17,275 nucleotides of DNA from DATAFO01 sp046728015 (lineage in GTDB: Bacteria > Actinomycetota > Thermoleophilia > Solirubrobacterales > 70-9), in NCBI GenBank assembly GCA_046728015.1, contig JBKPDQ010000187.1:1-17275 (forward strand), in the 5' to 3' direction. This document shows positions 1 through 6,728 of the stretch, in pieces. Both the position numbers and the translations under genes were made by a program. The notes beneath the pieces were generated by a model. It was not told where the DNA came from, ran no database searches, and saw only the letters and a program-made list of their open reading frames with translations. Each line of letters begins with the position of its first letter. Positions within the stretch are counted from its first letter, which is position 1.

Positions 1-234
1 GAGCAGGGTCGCCCCATCGGCCAGCTCTGCAACGGCCGCGCCGGCCGCGCGCGCGGCCGCGCATCCTGCGGCGTCGAAGCTGACCTCGCTCACGCGCCCG
101 TCGTCAACGGCCAGCGAAACGCGCACCACATCGCCGCAGGCCGCGCCCCCGGCGGCGCCGGTGAACGCGCCGGGAGCAGCGTCGCCGCGCCGGCTTTCGT
201 CGCGCAGGTAGTGCTCGAGAACGTCGCTTGTCAT
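1..234 (-). CDS. IscU/SufU-like iron-sulfur cluster scaffold domain (partial, runs off the left edge)
   Basis: Reads leftward from ATG at 234-232; 78 codons are in the window and the 3' end is missing. Visible are AACGDVV near residue 33, a hydrophobic strand and DDGRVSEVSF, then GCAAARAAGAAVAELADG. This is the usual layout of U-type Fe-S scaffolds: a CGD cysteine followed about 30 residues later by a GC(G/A)xxxAS-type helix start and a LxxG turn. The family assembles Fe-S clusters in the cytoplasm, the two visible cysteines being cluster ligands; the third cysteine would lie off the edge. The Ser usually found after the second cysteine is Ala here. The domain could be free-standing or the N-terminus of a larger protein. 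No Shine-Dalgarno is visible, but TACGCT lies 9 bases upstream of the ATG, which suits a leaderless start. Domain call fairly firm; exact gene unknown. Confidence 0.6.
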   Translation of the reverse strand, partial: MTSDVLEHYLRDESRRGDAAPGAFTGAAGGAACGDVVRVSLAVDDGRVSEVSFDAAGCAAARAAGAAVAELADGATLL

Positions 235-243
235 GCGGGTCAG

Positions 244-249
244 AGCGTA
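244..249 (-). promoter_or_regulatory. Putative -10 box (TACGCT) of the Fe-S scaffold gene
   Basis: On the minus strand TACGCT is followed by 9 bases and then ATG at 234. The same -10-to-start geometry recurs before other genes in this window, suggesting a leaderless transcript. No convincing -35 is seen. Confidence 0.35.
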
Positions 250-284
250 GCCGGGCGAGTGCCATACCACCGTCGGTGCGCGAG

Positions 285-318
285 GACGACGGGCCCGACG
301 ACGGCCCGACGACGGCCC
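285..318. repeat. Three tandem GACGACGG(G)CCC units
   Basis: GACGACGGGCCC at 285-296 is followed by two exact GACGACGGCCC copies at 297-307 and 308-318; a degenerate GAGCGGGCTC follows. They lie in the 114-base gap between the DoxX stop and the scaffold gene start. This is probably slippage-generated GC-rich spacer; no function is evident. Confidence 0.6.
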
Positions 319-348
319 GAGCGGGCTCGGTCGTCTCCGACGATTGAG

Positions 349-798
349 CTACCGGGCCGCGGACACTCGCCCGGGCTCCGCGCTTGCGAGCCGCGCGAGC
401 GTCAGGGCGCCAAGCAGCAGCCCGAAGTCACGGAGCGCGATGTCACCGTAGCCGCCGACGAGCAGCAGGCTGACGATGATGCCCGCGAGCCAGCCGGCAA
501 CGAGCAGCCCGCCGAACCGCGGCGAGATGAAGACGATGATGCCGGCGAGGATCTCGACGACGCCGACGATGTACATCGCGTCCTGAGCGCTACCGGGCAG
601 GATGTCGTTGAACTCGGTAGCCAGGTAGGCCGGCCAGTTGTCGTACAGCACTTCGGCGAACTTGTCGAGCCCGAACAGAATCGGGGCGACGGTGAACGCG
701 ATCCGCAGCAGCATGAATGCCTGCGTGACAGGATCGGTGCGAAGCACGTTTAGCGAAGGGATCGGGCTGGGCCGCAGCGCGGCCACGAGCGTGCTCAC
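349..798 (-). CDS. DoxX-like four-helix membrane protein
   Basis: 149 aa. I chose GTG at 798-796 because AAAGGAGA precedes it at good spacing; an in-frame reading can begin 20 codons earlier but has no ribosome site. Four hydrophobic segments are visible: about residues 27-47 (MLLRIAFTVAPILFGLDKF, the typical RxxxGxxFxxxGxxKF-like first helix), 73-92 (YIVGVVEILAGIIVFIS), 94-115 and 118-138. The GxxEILAGI pattern in helix 2 is characteristic of DoxX/SURF4-type proteins, which sit in the inner membrane and are loosely tied to redox and stress physiology; no reaction can be assigned. The gene follows the Usp-like gene on the same strand after 98 bases, so the two may be co-transcribed. Family call is good, role unknown. 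Confidence 0.7.
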   Translation of the reverse strand: MSTLVAALRPSPIPSLNVLRTDPVTQAFMLLRIAFTVAPILFGLDKFAEVLYDNWPAYLATEFNDILPGSAQDAMYIVGVVEILAGIIVFISPRFGGLLVAGWLAGIIVSLLLVGGYGDIALRDFGLLLGALTLARLASAEPGRVSAAR

Positions 799-837
799 GA
801 TGGTCTCCTTTCGAGAACTTGGGTTTCGTCTTTGCGA

Positions 838-852
838 CCGCCCTCGGGGCGG
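838..852 (-). terminator. GC hairpin between Usp-like and DoxX-like genes
   Basis: CCGCCC-TCG-GGGCGG, a 6-bp perfect stem with a 3-base loop, sits 44 bases after the Usp-like stop codon. No U-tract follows, so it may be an attenuating hairpin rather than a full terminator. Confidence 0.3.
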
Positions 853-896
853 CCGCATGGGGTTAGCGACCGAATCCGCCTCTGTCTTACGTCCGG

Positions 897-1409
897 CTAT
901 GCGGTCTGCGCGCTGCCGGTGAGACAGTGCGGCGTACCTCGGCCAAGCCAGCGTTCCGTCGGCTGAGCCTGCGGGACGACGACGCTCTCGGTGACGATCC
1001 CGCTCCGGCGCTCGATCCGCCGCGCGATGCTCAGGGGATGCGGCGGCAGCGCCCGAGCGCGATCGAACAGCACGACTCGTTCAGCCGGCCACCCCTCCAG
1101 GAAGGCCCGAGTTGCCGCCACACGCTCCGGATCGCCCACGTCCGCGACCTCGACCGCCAGACCGCTCAGCTTGCTCAGGCGCGAGAGCTCGTCAAGCTGT
1201 CGCTCGGCACAAGGGCGGGTGGCGTATGGGTCACCGATCCACTCGACCGGCCGGAGGCGAGACGGAACCAGCAGCGCGAAGATGGTGGGGGCGCGCTGGT
1301 TCTCAGCGCGGAGGAGCTCTGCGACCCGCCTCGGGTCGACGCTCCAGTCGACGACCGCCAGCAAGCGCGACGGGGGGTGATCGGCTAGATGGACCTGCTT
1401 CGTGCTCAT
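897..1409 (-). CDS. Usp-like (HUP-fold) hypothetical protein
   Basis: 170 aa, starting at ATG 1409-1407, with GGAGG six bases upstream. The N-terminus has a hydrophobic strand RLLAVVDWSVDP followed by a helix, and later VVLFDRARALPPHP and a SGIVTESVVVPQ strand. This alternation resembles universal-stress-protein/HUP nucleotide-binding folds, but the canonical GxxGxxxxGSVS nucleotide loop of Usp proteins is absent, so ATP binding is doubtful. It is probably a cytoplasmic stress-related protein. It is divergent from the ECF sigma factor across a control region with a perfect palindrome and a tandem repeat, and upstream of the DoxX-like gene, so a shared stress regulon is a reasonable inference. 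Function not established. Confidence 0.55.
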   Translation of the reverse strand: MSTKQVHLADHPPSRLLAVVDWSVDPRRVAELLRAENQRAPTIFALLVPSRLRPVEWIGDPYATRPCAERQLDELSRLSKLSGLAVEVADVGDPERVAATRAFLEGWPAERVVLFDRARALPPHPLSIARRIERRSGIVTESVVVPQAQPTERWLGRGTPHCLTGSAQTA

Positions 1410-1459
1410 GGGGTGCCTCCATTTCTTGGTCACCCCTTGAGCGCTCATGAACGGCGATG

Positions 1460-1475
1460 TCTTACCCAGGTAAGA
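1460..1475. promoter_or_regulatory. Perfect palindrome TCTTACC-CA-GGTAAGA, probable operator
   Basis: Two 7-bp arms around CA lie 51 bases upstream of the Usp-like start and about 140 bases upstream of the proposed sigma start. A dimeric regulator acting on the divergent pair is the simplest reading. The repressor is not identifiable from the window. Confidence 0.5.
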
Positions 1476-1563
1476 ACTGGCGGCGGAGCGTCGCTAACAG
1501 GGACATGACGAGCGCTGTGAGCACCGCGGTGGCCACGTTGCCGGAGACCGCGCCCAACCGCCC

Positions 1564-1599
1564 AGGGGGGCTAGGAAGGGCAGGGGGGCTAGAAAGGGC
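1564..1599 (+). repeat. Two tandem 18-bp repeats directly upstream of the sigma -10 box
   Basis: AGGGGGGCTAGGAAGGGC (1564-1581) is followed immediately by AGGGGGGCTAGAAAGGGC (1582-1599), with one mismatch. The pair ends 4 bases before the putative -10 TATGCT and so occupies the -35 and activator region. It may be paired protein-binding sites or a slippage product. Confidence 0.6.
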
Positions 1600-1603
1600 G
1601 AGC

Positions 1604-1609
1604 TATGCT
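1604..1609 (+). promoter_or_regulatory. Putative -10 box (TATGCT) of the sigma factor gene
   Basis: TATGCT is followed by CGCCGC and then an in-frame TTG at 1616. This is the same 6-base geometry as TACGAT-CGCCGC-GTG before the gene at 7402. It argues for a leaderless start. Confidence 0.4.
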
Positions 1610-1615
1610 CGCCGC

Positions 1616-2287
1616 TTGGCCGATCGCGCGCTTGAGGAGCAACGGTCGCGGCAGGCTGGCGACGCCGAGTCCCGCTGGTGGCTCGATTCCCTTCACGCCG
1701 ACGGACGCGAACGTGACCTGGCGATCGCCCGCCTTCACGAACTGATGCTCAAGGCCGCGCGCTTCGAGGTCGGCCGGCGCCGCGCCGCACTCTCGCACGT
1801 GCGCGGCGAGGAGCTGGACGACATCGCAATGCAGGCGGCGAACGATGCTTTGGTCGCTGTGCTCTCGAAACTCGACGAGTTCCGCGGAGCGAGCCGCTTT
1901 GAGACCTGGGCGTACAAGTTCGCGCTCCTTGAGGCGGGAGTGAAGTTGCGCCGTCGCGCGTGGCAAGAGCGCGAGGTCGTACTCGAGCCCGAGAGCTGGG
2001 CGGAGCTCGCGGATCGCAGCAGCTCCACCCACGAGGAGCTAGAGCACTTGGAGCTGCTGGAGCACCTGAAGGGCGCGATCGAGTCCGCGTTGACGCCACA
2101 CCAACGCCGCATCTTCGTGGCGCTGGCGCTCAACGAGGTTCCGATCGACGTGCTCTCCGAGCGCCTGAACACCACGCGGGGCGCCCTGTACAAGACCCTC
2201 CACGACGCCCGCCGCAAGCTCCGACAGGAGCTGGCGGATTCAGGGCTCGTGGAGCCGACCGCCGATCAGTCTGGGAGGCCCAGATGA
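1616..2287 (+). CDS. ECF-type RNA polymerase sigma factor
   Basis: 223 aa from TTG 1616. Region 2 spans about residues 33-118: an HELMLKAA-like helix, then EELDDIAMQAANDALVAVL and FRGASRFETWAYKFALLEAG, the typical ECF D-D-x-x-Q ... FRG-x-S-x-F-x-T-W signature for -10 recognition. Region 4 (about 150-210) has ALTPHQRRIFVALALNEVPI and LNTTRGALYKTLHDARRKLR, a helix-turn-helix for -35 recognition. Region 3 is lacking, as usual for ECF factors. I prefer the TTG start because of the -10 box just before it; longer in-frame readings from ATG 1457 or 1505 are possible but would translate the tandem repeat and palindrome region. The stop overlaps the next ATG (ATGA), so translation is coupled to a zinc-type anti-sigma factor. 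Family very likely, start uncertain. Confidence 0.85.
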   Translation: MADRALEEQRSRQAGDAESRWWLDSLHADGRERDLAIARLHELMLKAARFEVGRRRAALSHVRGEELDDIAMQAANDALVAVLSKLDEFRGASRFETWAYKFALLEAGVKLRRRAWQEREVVLEPESWAELADRSSSTHEELEHLELLEHLKGAIESALTPHQRRIFVALALNEVPIDVLSERLNTTRGALYKTLHDARRKLRQELADSGLVEPTADQSGRPR

Positions 2288-2523
2288 CGACGTCAGATCA
2301 CAACCACAAGGAGACCCTCGAGCGAGTCCTCGGCCCAACCGGGTTTGAGGTCACCTGCGAGCAGTGCTTCGAGCTCCTCGACGAGTACGTTGCGCTTGAG
2401 CTCACGGGCGCCCATGCCGATCGGCAGCTGCCGGGCGTGCGGACGCACTTCCAAGGCTGCCCGGCGTGCCGCGAGGACTACGAAAGCCTCCGCGACCTCG
2501 TACGCGGCGACTACTCGGGGTAG
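2284..2523 (+). CDS. Small zinc-type (zf-HC2/ZAS-like) anti-sigma factor
   Basis: 79 aa. ATG 2284 overlaps the sigma stop by 4 bases and is preceded by GGGAGG, so it is clearly the second gene of a sigma/anti-sigma operon. The protein carries CEQCFELLDEYVALEL (about residues 25-40) and then HFQGCPACREDYESL (about 56-70). The H-x3-C-x2-C with an upstream Cys is the zinc motif of ZAS anti-sigma factors, which clamp ECF factors in the cytoplasm and may release them on thiol oxidation. It has no membrane segment and no sensor domain, so it is a minimal soluble form. Its end overlaps the end of the convergent gene by 13 bases. Role inferred from motif plus operon position. Confidence 0.75.
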   Translation: MTTSDHNHKETLERVLGPTGFEVTCEQCFELLDEYVALELTGAHADRQLPGVRTHFQGCPACREDYESLRDLVRGDYSG

Positions 2524-3140
2524 TACGGGAGGTTGCTCTTGCCGTTGTAGAGCGCGTCGCGCACCGCTTGCTCGACGCTGTCGGGGCTGCGGAACCCGTA
2601 GCTGACGGTGGCCTGCGGCACCCCGTCGGAGAGATTGCGCGGACGCACGACCACGAGCGCCGGCACCCGGCTGACGTCGACGCCGCGAGCGATGCGCGAA
2701 TAGCGGCCGATCCCGCGGGCGTTGGTGCTGAACACCGCCACGTTGCCGACGCCGCGCGCGCTGCCGACCATCGCCTTTAGGCGCTGGTCCTCGATCCCGG
2801 CCTTCCGGGTCACGAGGAGCACCACCGCCTGGCCGTCGTCGTACGCCGAGACGACACTCTTGGGCAGGCCAGGCCCAGCGACGAAGTCACCGGCCGGTGC
2901 CTCGCCCACACGGGCAGTTGGCGCCGACGGAACCGCCGCGCTTCCCGGCGCCGTGGCGGGGGCCGCGGCCTCCGGCGCCGCGGGGGTCGCCGCAGCGGAG
3001 CTCGCGGTCGCGGGCGCCGACTCCTCGGCGCCGCCGTTGCGGTTCAGCACCCGAGTCAGCATCAGGAAGCCGACCGCGATCACAAGCAAGCCGACGATGG
3101 CTGCCTGGGCGACGGGGTTCTCGTTGATCGCCCGTCTCAC
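2511..3140 (-). CDS. Membrane-anchored protein with a possible thioredoxin-like extracytoplasmic domain
   Basis: 209 aa from GTG 3140-3138, with GGAG seven bases upstream; an earlier in-frame reading is less protein-like. A short basic N-terminus is followed by one membrane segment (about residues 12-32, IVGLLVIAVGFLMLTRVL), a 45-residue Ala/Pro/Ser/Thr-rich linker, and a folded domain (about 95-205) including AVVLLVTRKAGIEDQRLKAM, VAVFSTNARGIGRYSRIARG and VSRVPALVVVRP. Its length and strand-helix order, with VPALVVV near a cis-Pro position, suggest a thioredoxin-like fold, but there is no CxxC, so no redox activity is claimed. No Cys is present in the domain. The protein probably faces the cell exterior. 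Function unknown. Confidence 0.55.
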   Translation of the reverse strand: MRRAINENPVAQAAIVGLLVIAVGFLMLTRVLNRNGGAEESAPATASSAAATPAAPEAAAPATAPGSAAVPSAPTARVGEAPAGDFVAGPGLPKSVVSAYDDGQAVVLLVTRKAGIEDQRLKAMVGSARGVGNVAVFSTNARGIGRYSRIARGVDVSRVPALVVVRPRNLSDGVPQATVSYGFRSPDSVEQAVRDALYNGKSNLPYYPE

Positions 3141-3425
3141 AGCGCGACTCCGATCGCCGGCCGGGCCGGAAAGAAAAGAGGCTCCAGCTTGCCGATGCCG
3201 CTCGGCCTGAGAACCTGAATGAACAGGTGGGTGTCTACCTGACAGGCCCCACGGGGCCCGCCGGAAACCGACTCCCAAGCCGAATGTGTTGGCTCACAAT
3301 TGGAGCGGCTGTCGAACAAGCTCGAGCCACGGCCAAAGTTAGCACCCAGGCTCGCCAGGACTGTGCGCATTCGCGCCATCAGCCCTGTAGTTCGGCGGGC
3401 AGCGCGAAACGCTTGAGCAGCGGGC
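3141..3425. other. 285-base spacer with inverted repeats, no gene recognised
   Basis: It lies between the thioredoxin-like gene and the end of the aspS operon. It contains GGCCCC-AC-GGGGCC (3245-3258) and an alternating ACCTG/CAGGT set at about 3215-3238. A weak minus-strand reading ends in a 4-base overlap with the GTG at 3140, but its composition is not protein-like. I found no recognisable riboswitch core. Confidence 0.4.
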
Positions 3426-3439
3426 CTACGGTTGGCCCG
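3421..3439 (-). terminator. Hairpin at the end of the hisS-aspS operon
   Basis: CGGGCC-7-GGCCCG forms a 6-bp perfect stem that includes the stop codon of the last gene in the run. There is no U-tract; the position supports an operon end. Confidence 0.35.
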
Positions 3440-3674
3440 GCGGCGGCGGCGCGTGCGGTGCGGGCGGAGGCGGCGGCTCGCTCGCGCCGGGCCGCAGTCT
3501 GTCGAGCCGGAGGCTCGGCACGAATCTCGCGGCGAACGCGGCGGCGCCGAGGATGAGCACGATGAGCGGCCAGCCCAGGAGCTTGCCGGCGGGGCTCGAG
3601 TCGTCCAAGTCCAGGCCGACGACGAGGACGAAAAAGAGGATTCCGAACGCACCGACGTAGCGGCGAAGCAGCAC
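3426..3674 (-). CDS. Small two-helix membrane protein with proline-rich tail
   Basis: 82 aa from GTG 3674-3672, 16 bases after the aspS stop, with no clear ribosome site, so probably translated from the aspS message. Two hydrophobic segments (about residues 6-24, YVGAFGILFFVLVVGLDL, and 33-52, LGWPLIVLILGAAAFAARFV) form a hairpin in the membrane. The last 25 residues are charged, then almost pure Pro (EPPPPPAPHAPPPPGQP). No family is recognised. The short cytoplasmic or external Pro tail could be a docking segment, but this is inference. The start codon is uncertain. Confidence 0.5.
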   Translation of the reverse strand: MLLRRYVGAFGILFFVLVVGLDLDDSSPAGKLLGWPLIVLILGAAAFAARFVPSLRLDRLRPGASEPPPPPAPHAPPPPGQP

Positions 3675-3690
3675 GTGCAGGTAGTGATTC

Positions 3691-5487
3691 TCAGGCCCGA
3701 GCGCGCGGTGCGGTGCGTAGCGCGAGACCCAGTTCGCGCAGCTGCTCCTCGTCCACGGGCGCCGGTGCCCCGGTCAACGGGTCGGCCCCGGACGCGGCCT
3801 TCGGGAACGCGATCACGTCGCGGATCGACTCGGCGCGAAGGAGCCGCTGGACGATGCGATCGAGCCCGTAGGCGATGCCGCCGTGCGGCGGCGCGCCGTA
3901 GCGAAGCGCCTCGAGCAGGAACCCGAAGCGCTCTCGCGCCTCCACCTCGTCGATTCCCAGCACCCCGAGCGCCGTGAGCTGCAGCTCGGGATCGGAGATT
4001 CGGATCGATCCGCCGCCCATCTCCTGGCCGTTCCAGACGAGGTCGTAGGCGAGGGCACGCGCCTCCCCCGGGTTCTCCGGGTCAAGCTCACCCGCGGGGC
4101 CGGTGAACGGATGGTGCAACGGGTCCCAGCGCCCCTCCTCCTCGTTGAACTCGAACATCGGCCAGTCGACGATCCAGCAGAACTCCTCCGCGTCCTCGGC
4201 GATCAGCCCGAGCTGCTCGCCGAGGTCGAGGCGCAGCTGCGCCAGCACCGGGTTGGCAACCTCTGGCCGATCGGCCACCACCAGCAGCAGATCACCTTCC
4301 TCGGCGCCGAGCCGCTCGTTCAGCGCACGCAGCTCCTCGTTCGACAGGAACTTCGCGGTGGGCGAGCGCCAGCCGTCACCCTCGCGAAACGCCCAGACCA
4401 GCCCCCTGGCGCCGAGCTCCTGGGCGCGGTCGATCAGCCCGTCGAGCGCCGAGCGCGGCAGCTCCTGGCGGCCGGCGTTCAGCCCCTTGACGATCCCGCC
4501 GGCCTCGATCGTGGCGCCGAAGACCTTGAACTCGGTCTCAGTCAGGAGGTCGGTGAGCTCGACGAGCTCGAGGCCGAAGCGGAGGTCGGGCCGGTCGTTG
4601 CCGTAGCGCGCGAGCGCCTCGTCGTAGGGGATCCGGCGCAGCGGAGGTTCGAGCTTCGGCCCGCCGACCCGCTCGAACACGCCCGCCAGCAGGCGCTCGT
4701 TGAGGTCGAGCACGTCCTCGACCCCGACGAACGACATCTCGATGTCGAGCTGGGTGAAGTCGGGCTGGCGGTCGGCGCGCGTGTCCTCGTCGCGAAAGCA
4801 GCGCGCGATCTGGAAGTAGCGCTCGAAGCCGGCCACCATCAGCATCTGCTTGAACAGCTGCGGCGACTGCGGGAGCGCGTAAAAGGAGCCCGGCTCGCGC
4901 CGCGACGGGACCAAGTAGTCGCGCGCTCCCTCCGGCGTGGACCGGGTCAGCATCGGCGTCTCGATGTCGAAGAACCCCTCGCCGTCGAGGAAGTCCCGAA
5001 TCGCCACCGTGACCTCGTGGCGCAGCTCGATGGCCCGTTGCATGCGGTCTCGGCGCAGGTCGAGGTAGCGATGACGCAACCGCATCTCCTCCCCCACCTC
5101 GCCCGAGAAGCCCTCGATCTCGAACGGAGGCGTCTCGGCGTCGGCGATCAGGGTCGCTTCCGTCACGCGGATCTCGAACTCGCCCGTTGGCAGCTCGGGG
5201 TTGACCGTGTCGGGCGAGCGGCGCACGACCTTCCCCGCCGCGCTCAGCACGTCCTCCGCCCGCAGCTTGTGGGCGAGCTCGAAGGCCTCGCCGGCCTCGT
5301 CGGGGCTGAAGACAAGCTGGACGAGGCCGGTGCGGTCGCGCAGATCGATGAAGATGAGCCCGCCGTGGTCGCGCCGGCGATGAACCCAGCCGGCCACGCG
5401 AACGTCCGAGTCGACGCGATCGCCGAGCACCTGCCCGCACCAGACGTCGCGGTACTCATTTTGCCGCAGGGCCGGGAACTCGCTCAC
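3691..5487 (-). CDS. aspS: Aspartyl-tRNA synthetase (class II, bacterial type)
   Basis: 598 aa from GTG 5487-5485, whose GTGA overlaps the hisS stop, giving translational coupling; the frame stays open upstream but that stretch is inside hisS. It charges tRNA-Asp with aspartate using ATP. Domains in order: N-terminal OB-fold anticodon binding (GWVHRRRDHGGLIFIDLRD, residues about 20-40); class II core beginning near 140 with FFDIETPMLTRSTPEGARD; motif 2 region FQIARCFRDEDTRADRQPDF and TQLDIEMSF; a GAD insertion domain around 280-410; motif 3 region GGIAYGLDRIVQRLLRAESI; and AFPKAASGADPLTGAP near the end. Length matches bacterial AspRS (about 590). No AsnRS is visible here, so whether the enzyme is non-discriminating cannot be told. 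Confidence 0.97.
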   Translation of the reverse strand: MSEFPALRQNEYRDVWCGQVLGDRVDSDVRVAGWVHRRRDHGGLIFIDLRDRTGLVQLVFSPDEAGEAFELAHKLRAEDVLSAAGKVVRRSPDTVNPELPTGEFEIRVTEATLIADAETPPFEIEGFSGEVGEEMRLRHRYLDLRRDRMQRAIELRHEVTVAIRDFLDGEGFFDIETPMLTRSTPEGARDYLVPSRREPGSFYALPQSPQLFKQMLMVAGFERYFQIARCFRDEDTRADRQPDFTQLDIEMSFVGVEDVLDLNERLLAGVFERVGGPKLEPPLRRIPYDEALARYGNDRPDLRFGLELVELTDLLTETEFKVFGATIEAGGIVKGLNAGRQELPRSALDGLIDRAQELGARGLVWAFREGDGWRSPTAKFLSNEELRALNERLGAEEGDLLLVVADRPEVANPVLAQLRLDLGEQLGLIAEDAEEFCWIVDWPMFEFNEEEGRWDPLHHPFTGPAGELDPENPGEARALAYDLVWNGQEMGGGSIRISDPELQLTALGVLGIDEVEARERFGFLLEALRYGAPPHGGIAYGLDRIVQRLLRAESIRDVIAFPKAASGADPLTGAPAPVDEEQLRELGLALRTAPRARA

Positions 5488-6716
5488 GCCGCCAGCTCCT
5501 CGACGGCCCGTGCCAGATCCAGCTCGCGCTGCTCGCCGGAGGTCATGTCGCGCACCTGCGCGCTCCCGTCCTCGCCCAAGATCACCGTCCGCAGGGCGCC
5601 AACGCGATCGGCCTGCCTCATCTGACCCTTGATCGCCCGTCCGGCGAGGTCGAGGTCGGCGCGAAGCCCCGCGCGTCGAAGCTCGCGCACGAGCGCGAAG
5701 GCGCGCTCGCGTTGGCCGTCGGGCGCGGCCACGAACACGTCCACGCCCGGCTCGACCGGCTCCTCGTCGAGCGCGAGCAGGATGCGCTCGACGCCCGCCG
5801 CCCACCCCGTCGCGGGAGTCGGTGGTCCGCCGAGCAGCTCGATCAAGCCGTCGTAGCGCCCGCCGCCTGCGACCTGTGACTGGGCGCCGAGCCGCTCGCA
5901 GTGGAATTCGAACACCGTGCGCGTGTAGTAGTCGAGCCCTCGCGCCATGGTCGCGTCGACCGTGTACTCGACGCCCGCGTGGTCGAGCAGCTCCCGAACC
6001 GCGGCGAACTGCTCGGCGTCCTCGCCCTCCAGCCGCTCGAGCATCGTCGGCGCGTTCGCCATCACGGCCCGCGTTCCGGGGTCCTTGGCGTCGAAGGCGC
6101 GCAGCGGGTTCTCGTCGATGCGCTCGCGGACCTCCTTTGAGAGCTCGGACTCGTGCGCGCGCAGATAGGCGCGCAGCTCGTCGCGATAGGCCGCGCGCGC
6201 CTCGACCGAGCCCAGGCTGCCCAGCCGCAGCTCGAGCGCCGGGACGCCCAGCCCGCGCAGGAGCTCGTCGAGGAGCACGATGAGCTCGGAGTCGACAAGC
6301 GGCGAGTCGGAGCCGATCGCCTCGGCATCGAGCTGGGTGAACTGGCGAAACCGTCCCGCCTGCGGGCGCTCGTGGCGAAACAGCGGCCCGTACCACCAGA
6401 GCTTCACCGGCTGGGGCAGGGTCTGCATCCCGTGCTCGATGTAGGCGCGGCAGATCGCGGCGGTTGCCTCGGGGCGCAGCGTGAGGCTGCGCCCGCCCTG
6501 GTCGGAGAAGGTGAACATCTCCTTCCGCACGACGTCGGTGGAGGCGCCAACGCCACGCTCGAACAGCTCGGTGTCCTCAAAGATCGGCGTCTCGATGCGC
6601 CCGTAGCCGGCGCGGGCGAACAGCTCGGAGCCGGCGGCGTGGAGACGGTCGCGCGCCGCCGATTCGGCGGGCAGGACGTCGAAGGTCCCTCTCGGGGCCT
6701 GAAACTGGGCGGCCAC
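5484..6716 (-). CDS. hisS: Histidyl-tRNA synthetase
   Basis: 410 aa from GTG 6716-6714. It charges tRNA-His with histidine in the cytoplasm. Visible: N-terminal FQAPRGTFDVLP; class II motif 1 region VVRKEMFTFSDQGGRSLTLR followed by PEATAAICRAYIEHG; motif 2 region WWYGPLFRHERPQAGRFRQF; histidine-specific motif ARGLDYYTRTVFEF (RGLDYY); AGGGRYDGL; motif 3 ATGWAAGVERILLAL; and a C-terminal alpha/beta anticodon domain with VDVFVAAPDG and RAIKGQMRQADRVGA. The length is typical. It lies 9 bases after the MBL gene and overlaps aspS by 4 bases. TAGGCT six bases before the GTG shares its first bases with the MBL stop codon, so hisS may also have its own leaderless promoter. Confidence 0.97.
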   Translation of the reverse strand: MAAQFQAPRGTFDVLPAESAARDRLHAAGSELFARAGYGRIETPIFEDTELFERGVGASTDVVRKEMFTFSDQGGRSLTLRPEATAAICRAYIEHGMQTLPQPVKLWWYGPLFRHERPQAGRFRQFTQLDAEAIGSDSPLVDSELIVLLDELLRGLGVPALELRLGSLGSVEARAAYRDELRAYLRAHESELSKEVRERIDENPLRAFDAKDPGTRAVMANAPTMLERLEGEDAEQFAAVRELLDHAGVEYTVDATMARGLDYYTRTVFEFHCERLGAQSQVAGGGRYDGLIELLGGPPTPATGWAAGVERILLALDEEPVEPGVDVFVAAPDGQRERAFALVRELRRAGLRADLDLAGRAIKGQMRQADRVGALRTVILGEDGSAQVRDMTSGEQRELDLARAVEELAA

Positions 6717-6722
6717 CTGGCG

Positions 6723-6728
6723 AGCCTA
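6723..6728 (-). promoter_or_regulatory. Putative internal -10 box (TAGGCT) of hisS
   Basis: TAGGCT is followed by CGCCAG and GTG. Its TAG is the MBL stop codon. The spacing matches other leaderless-type starts in the window. Confidence 0.35.

Noticed and set aside
285..318. CRISPR-like array
   Set aside because: Units are 11-12 bases without spacers; it is a simple tandem repeat.
3141..3425. Riboswitch upstream of the thioredoxin-like gene
   Set aside because: There are inverted repeats but no match to the c-di-GMP, c-di-AMP or cobalamin cores I could recall.
3883..5625. 580-codon plus-strand open frame opposite aspS
   Set aside because: It is antisense to a clear aspartyl-tRNA synthetase; its Arg/Leu/Glu/Val-rich composition is a by-product of GC-rich codon use.
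5488..6396. Upstream extension of the aspS frame by about 300 codons
   Set aside because: That stretch is inside hisS and gives low-complexity Arg/Ala sequence; the GTG overlapping the hisS stop is the proper start.
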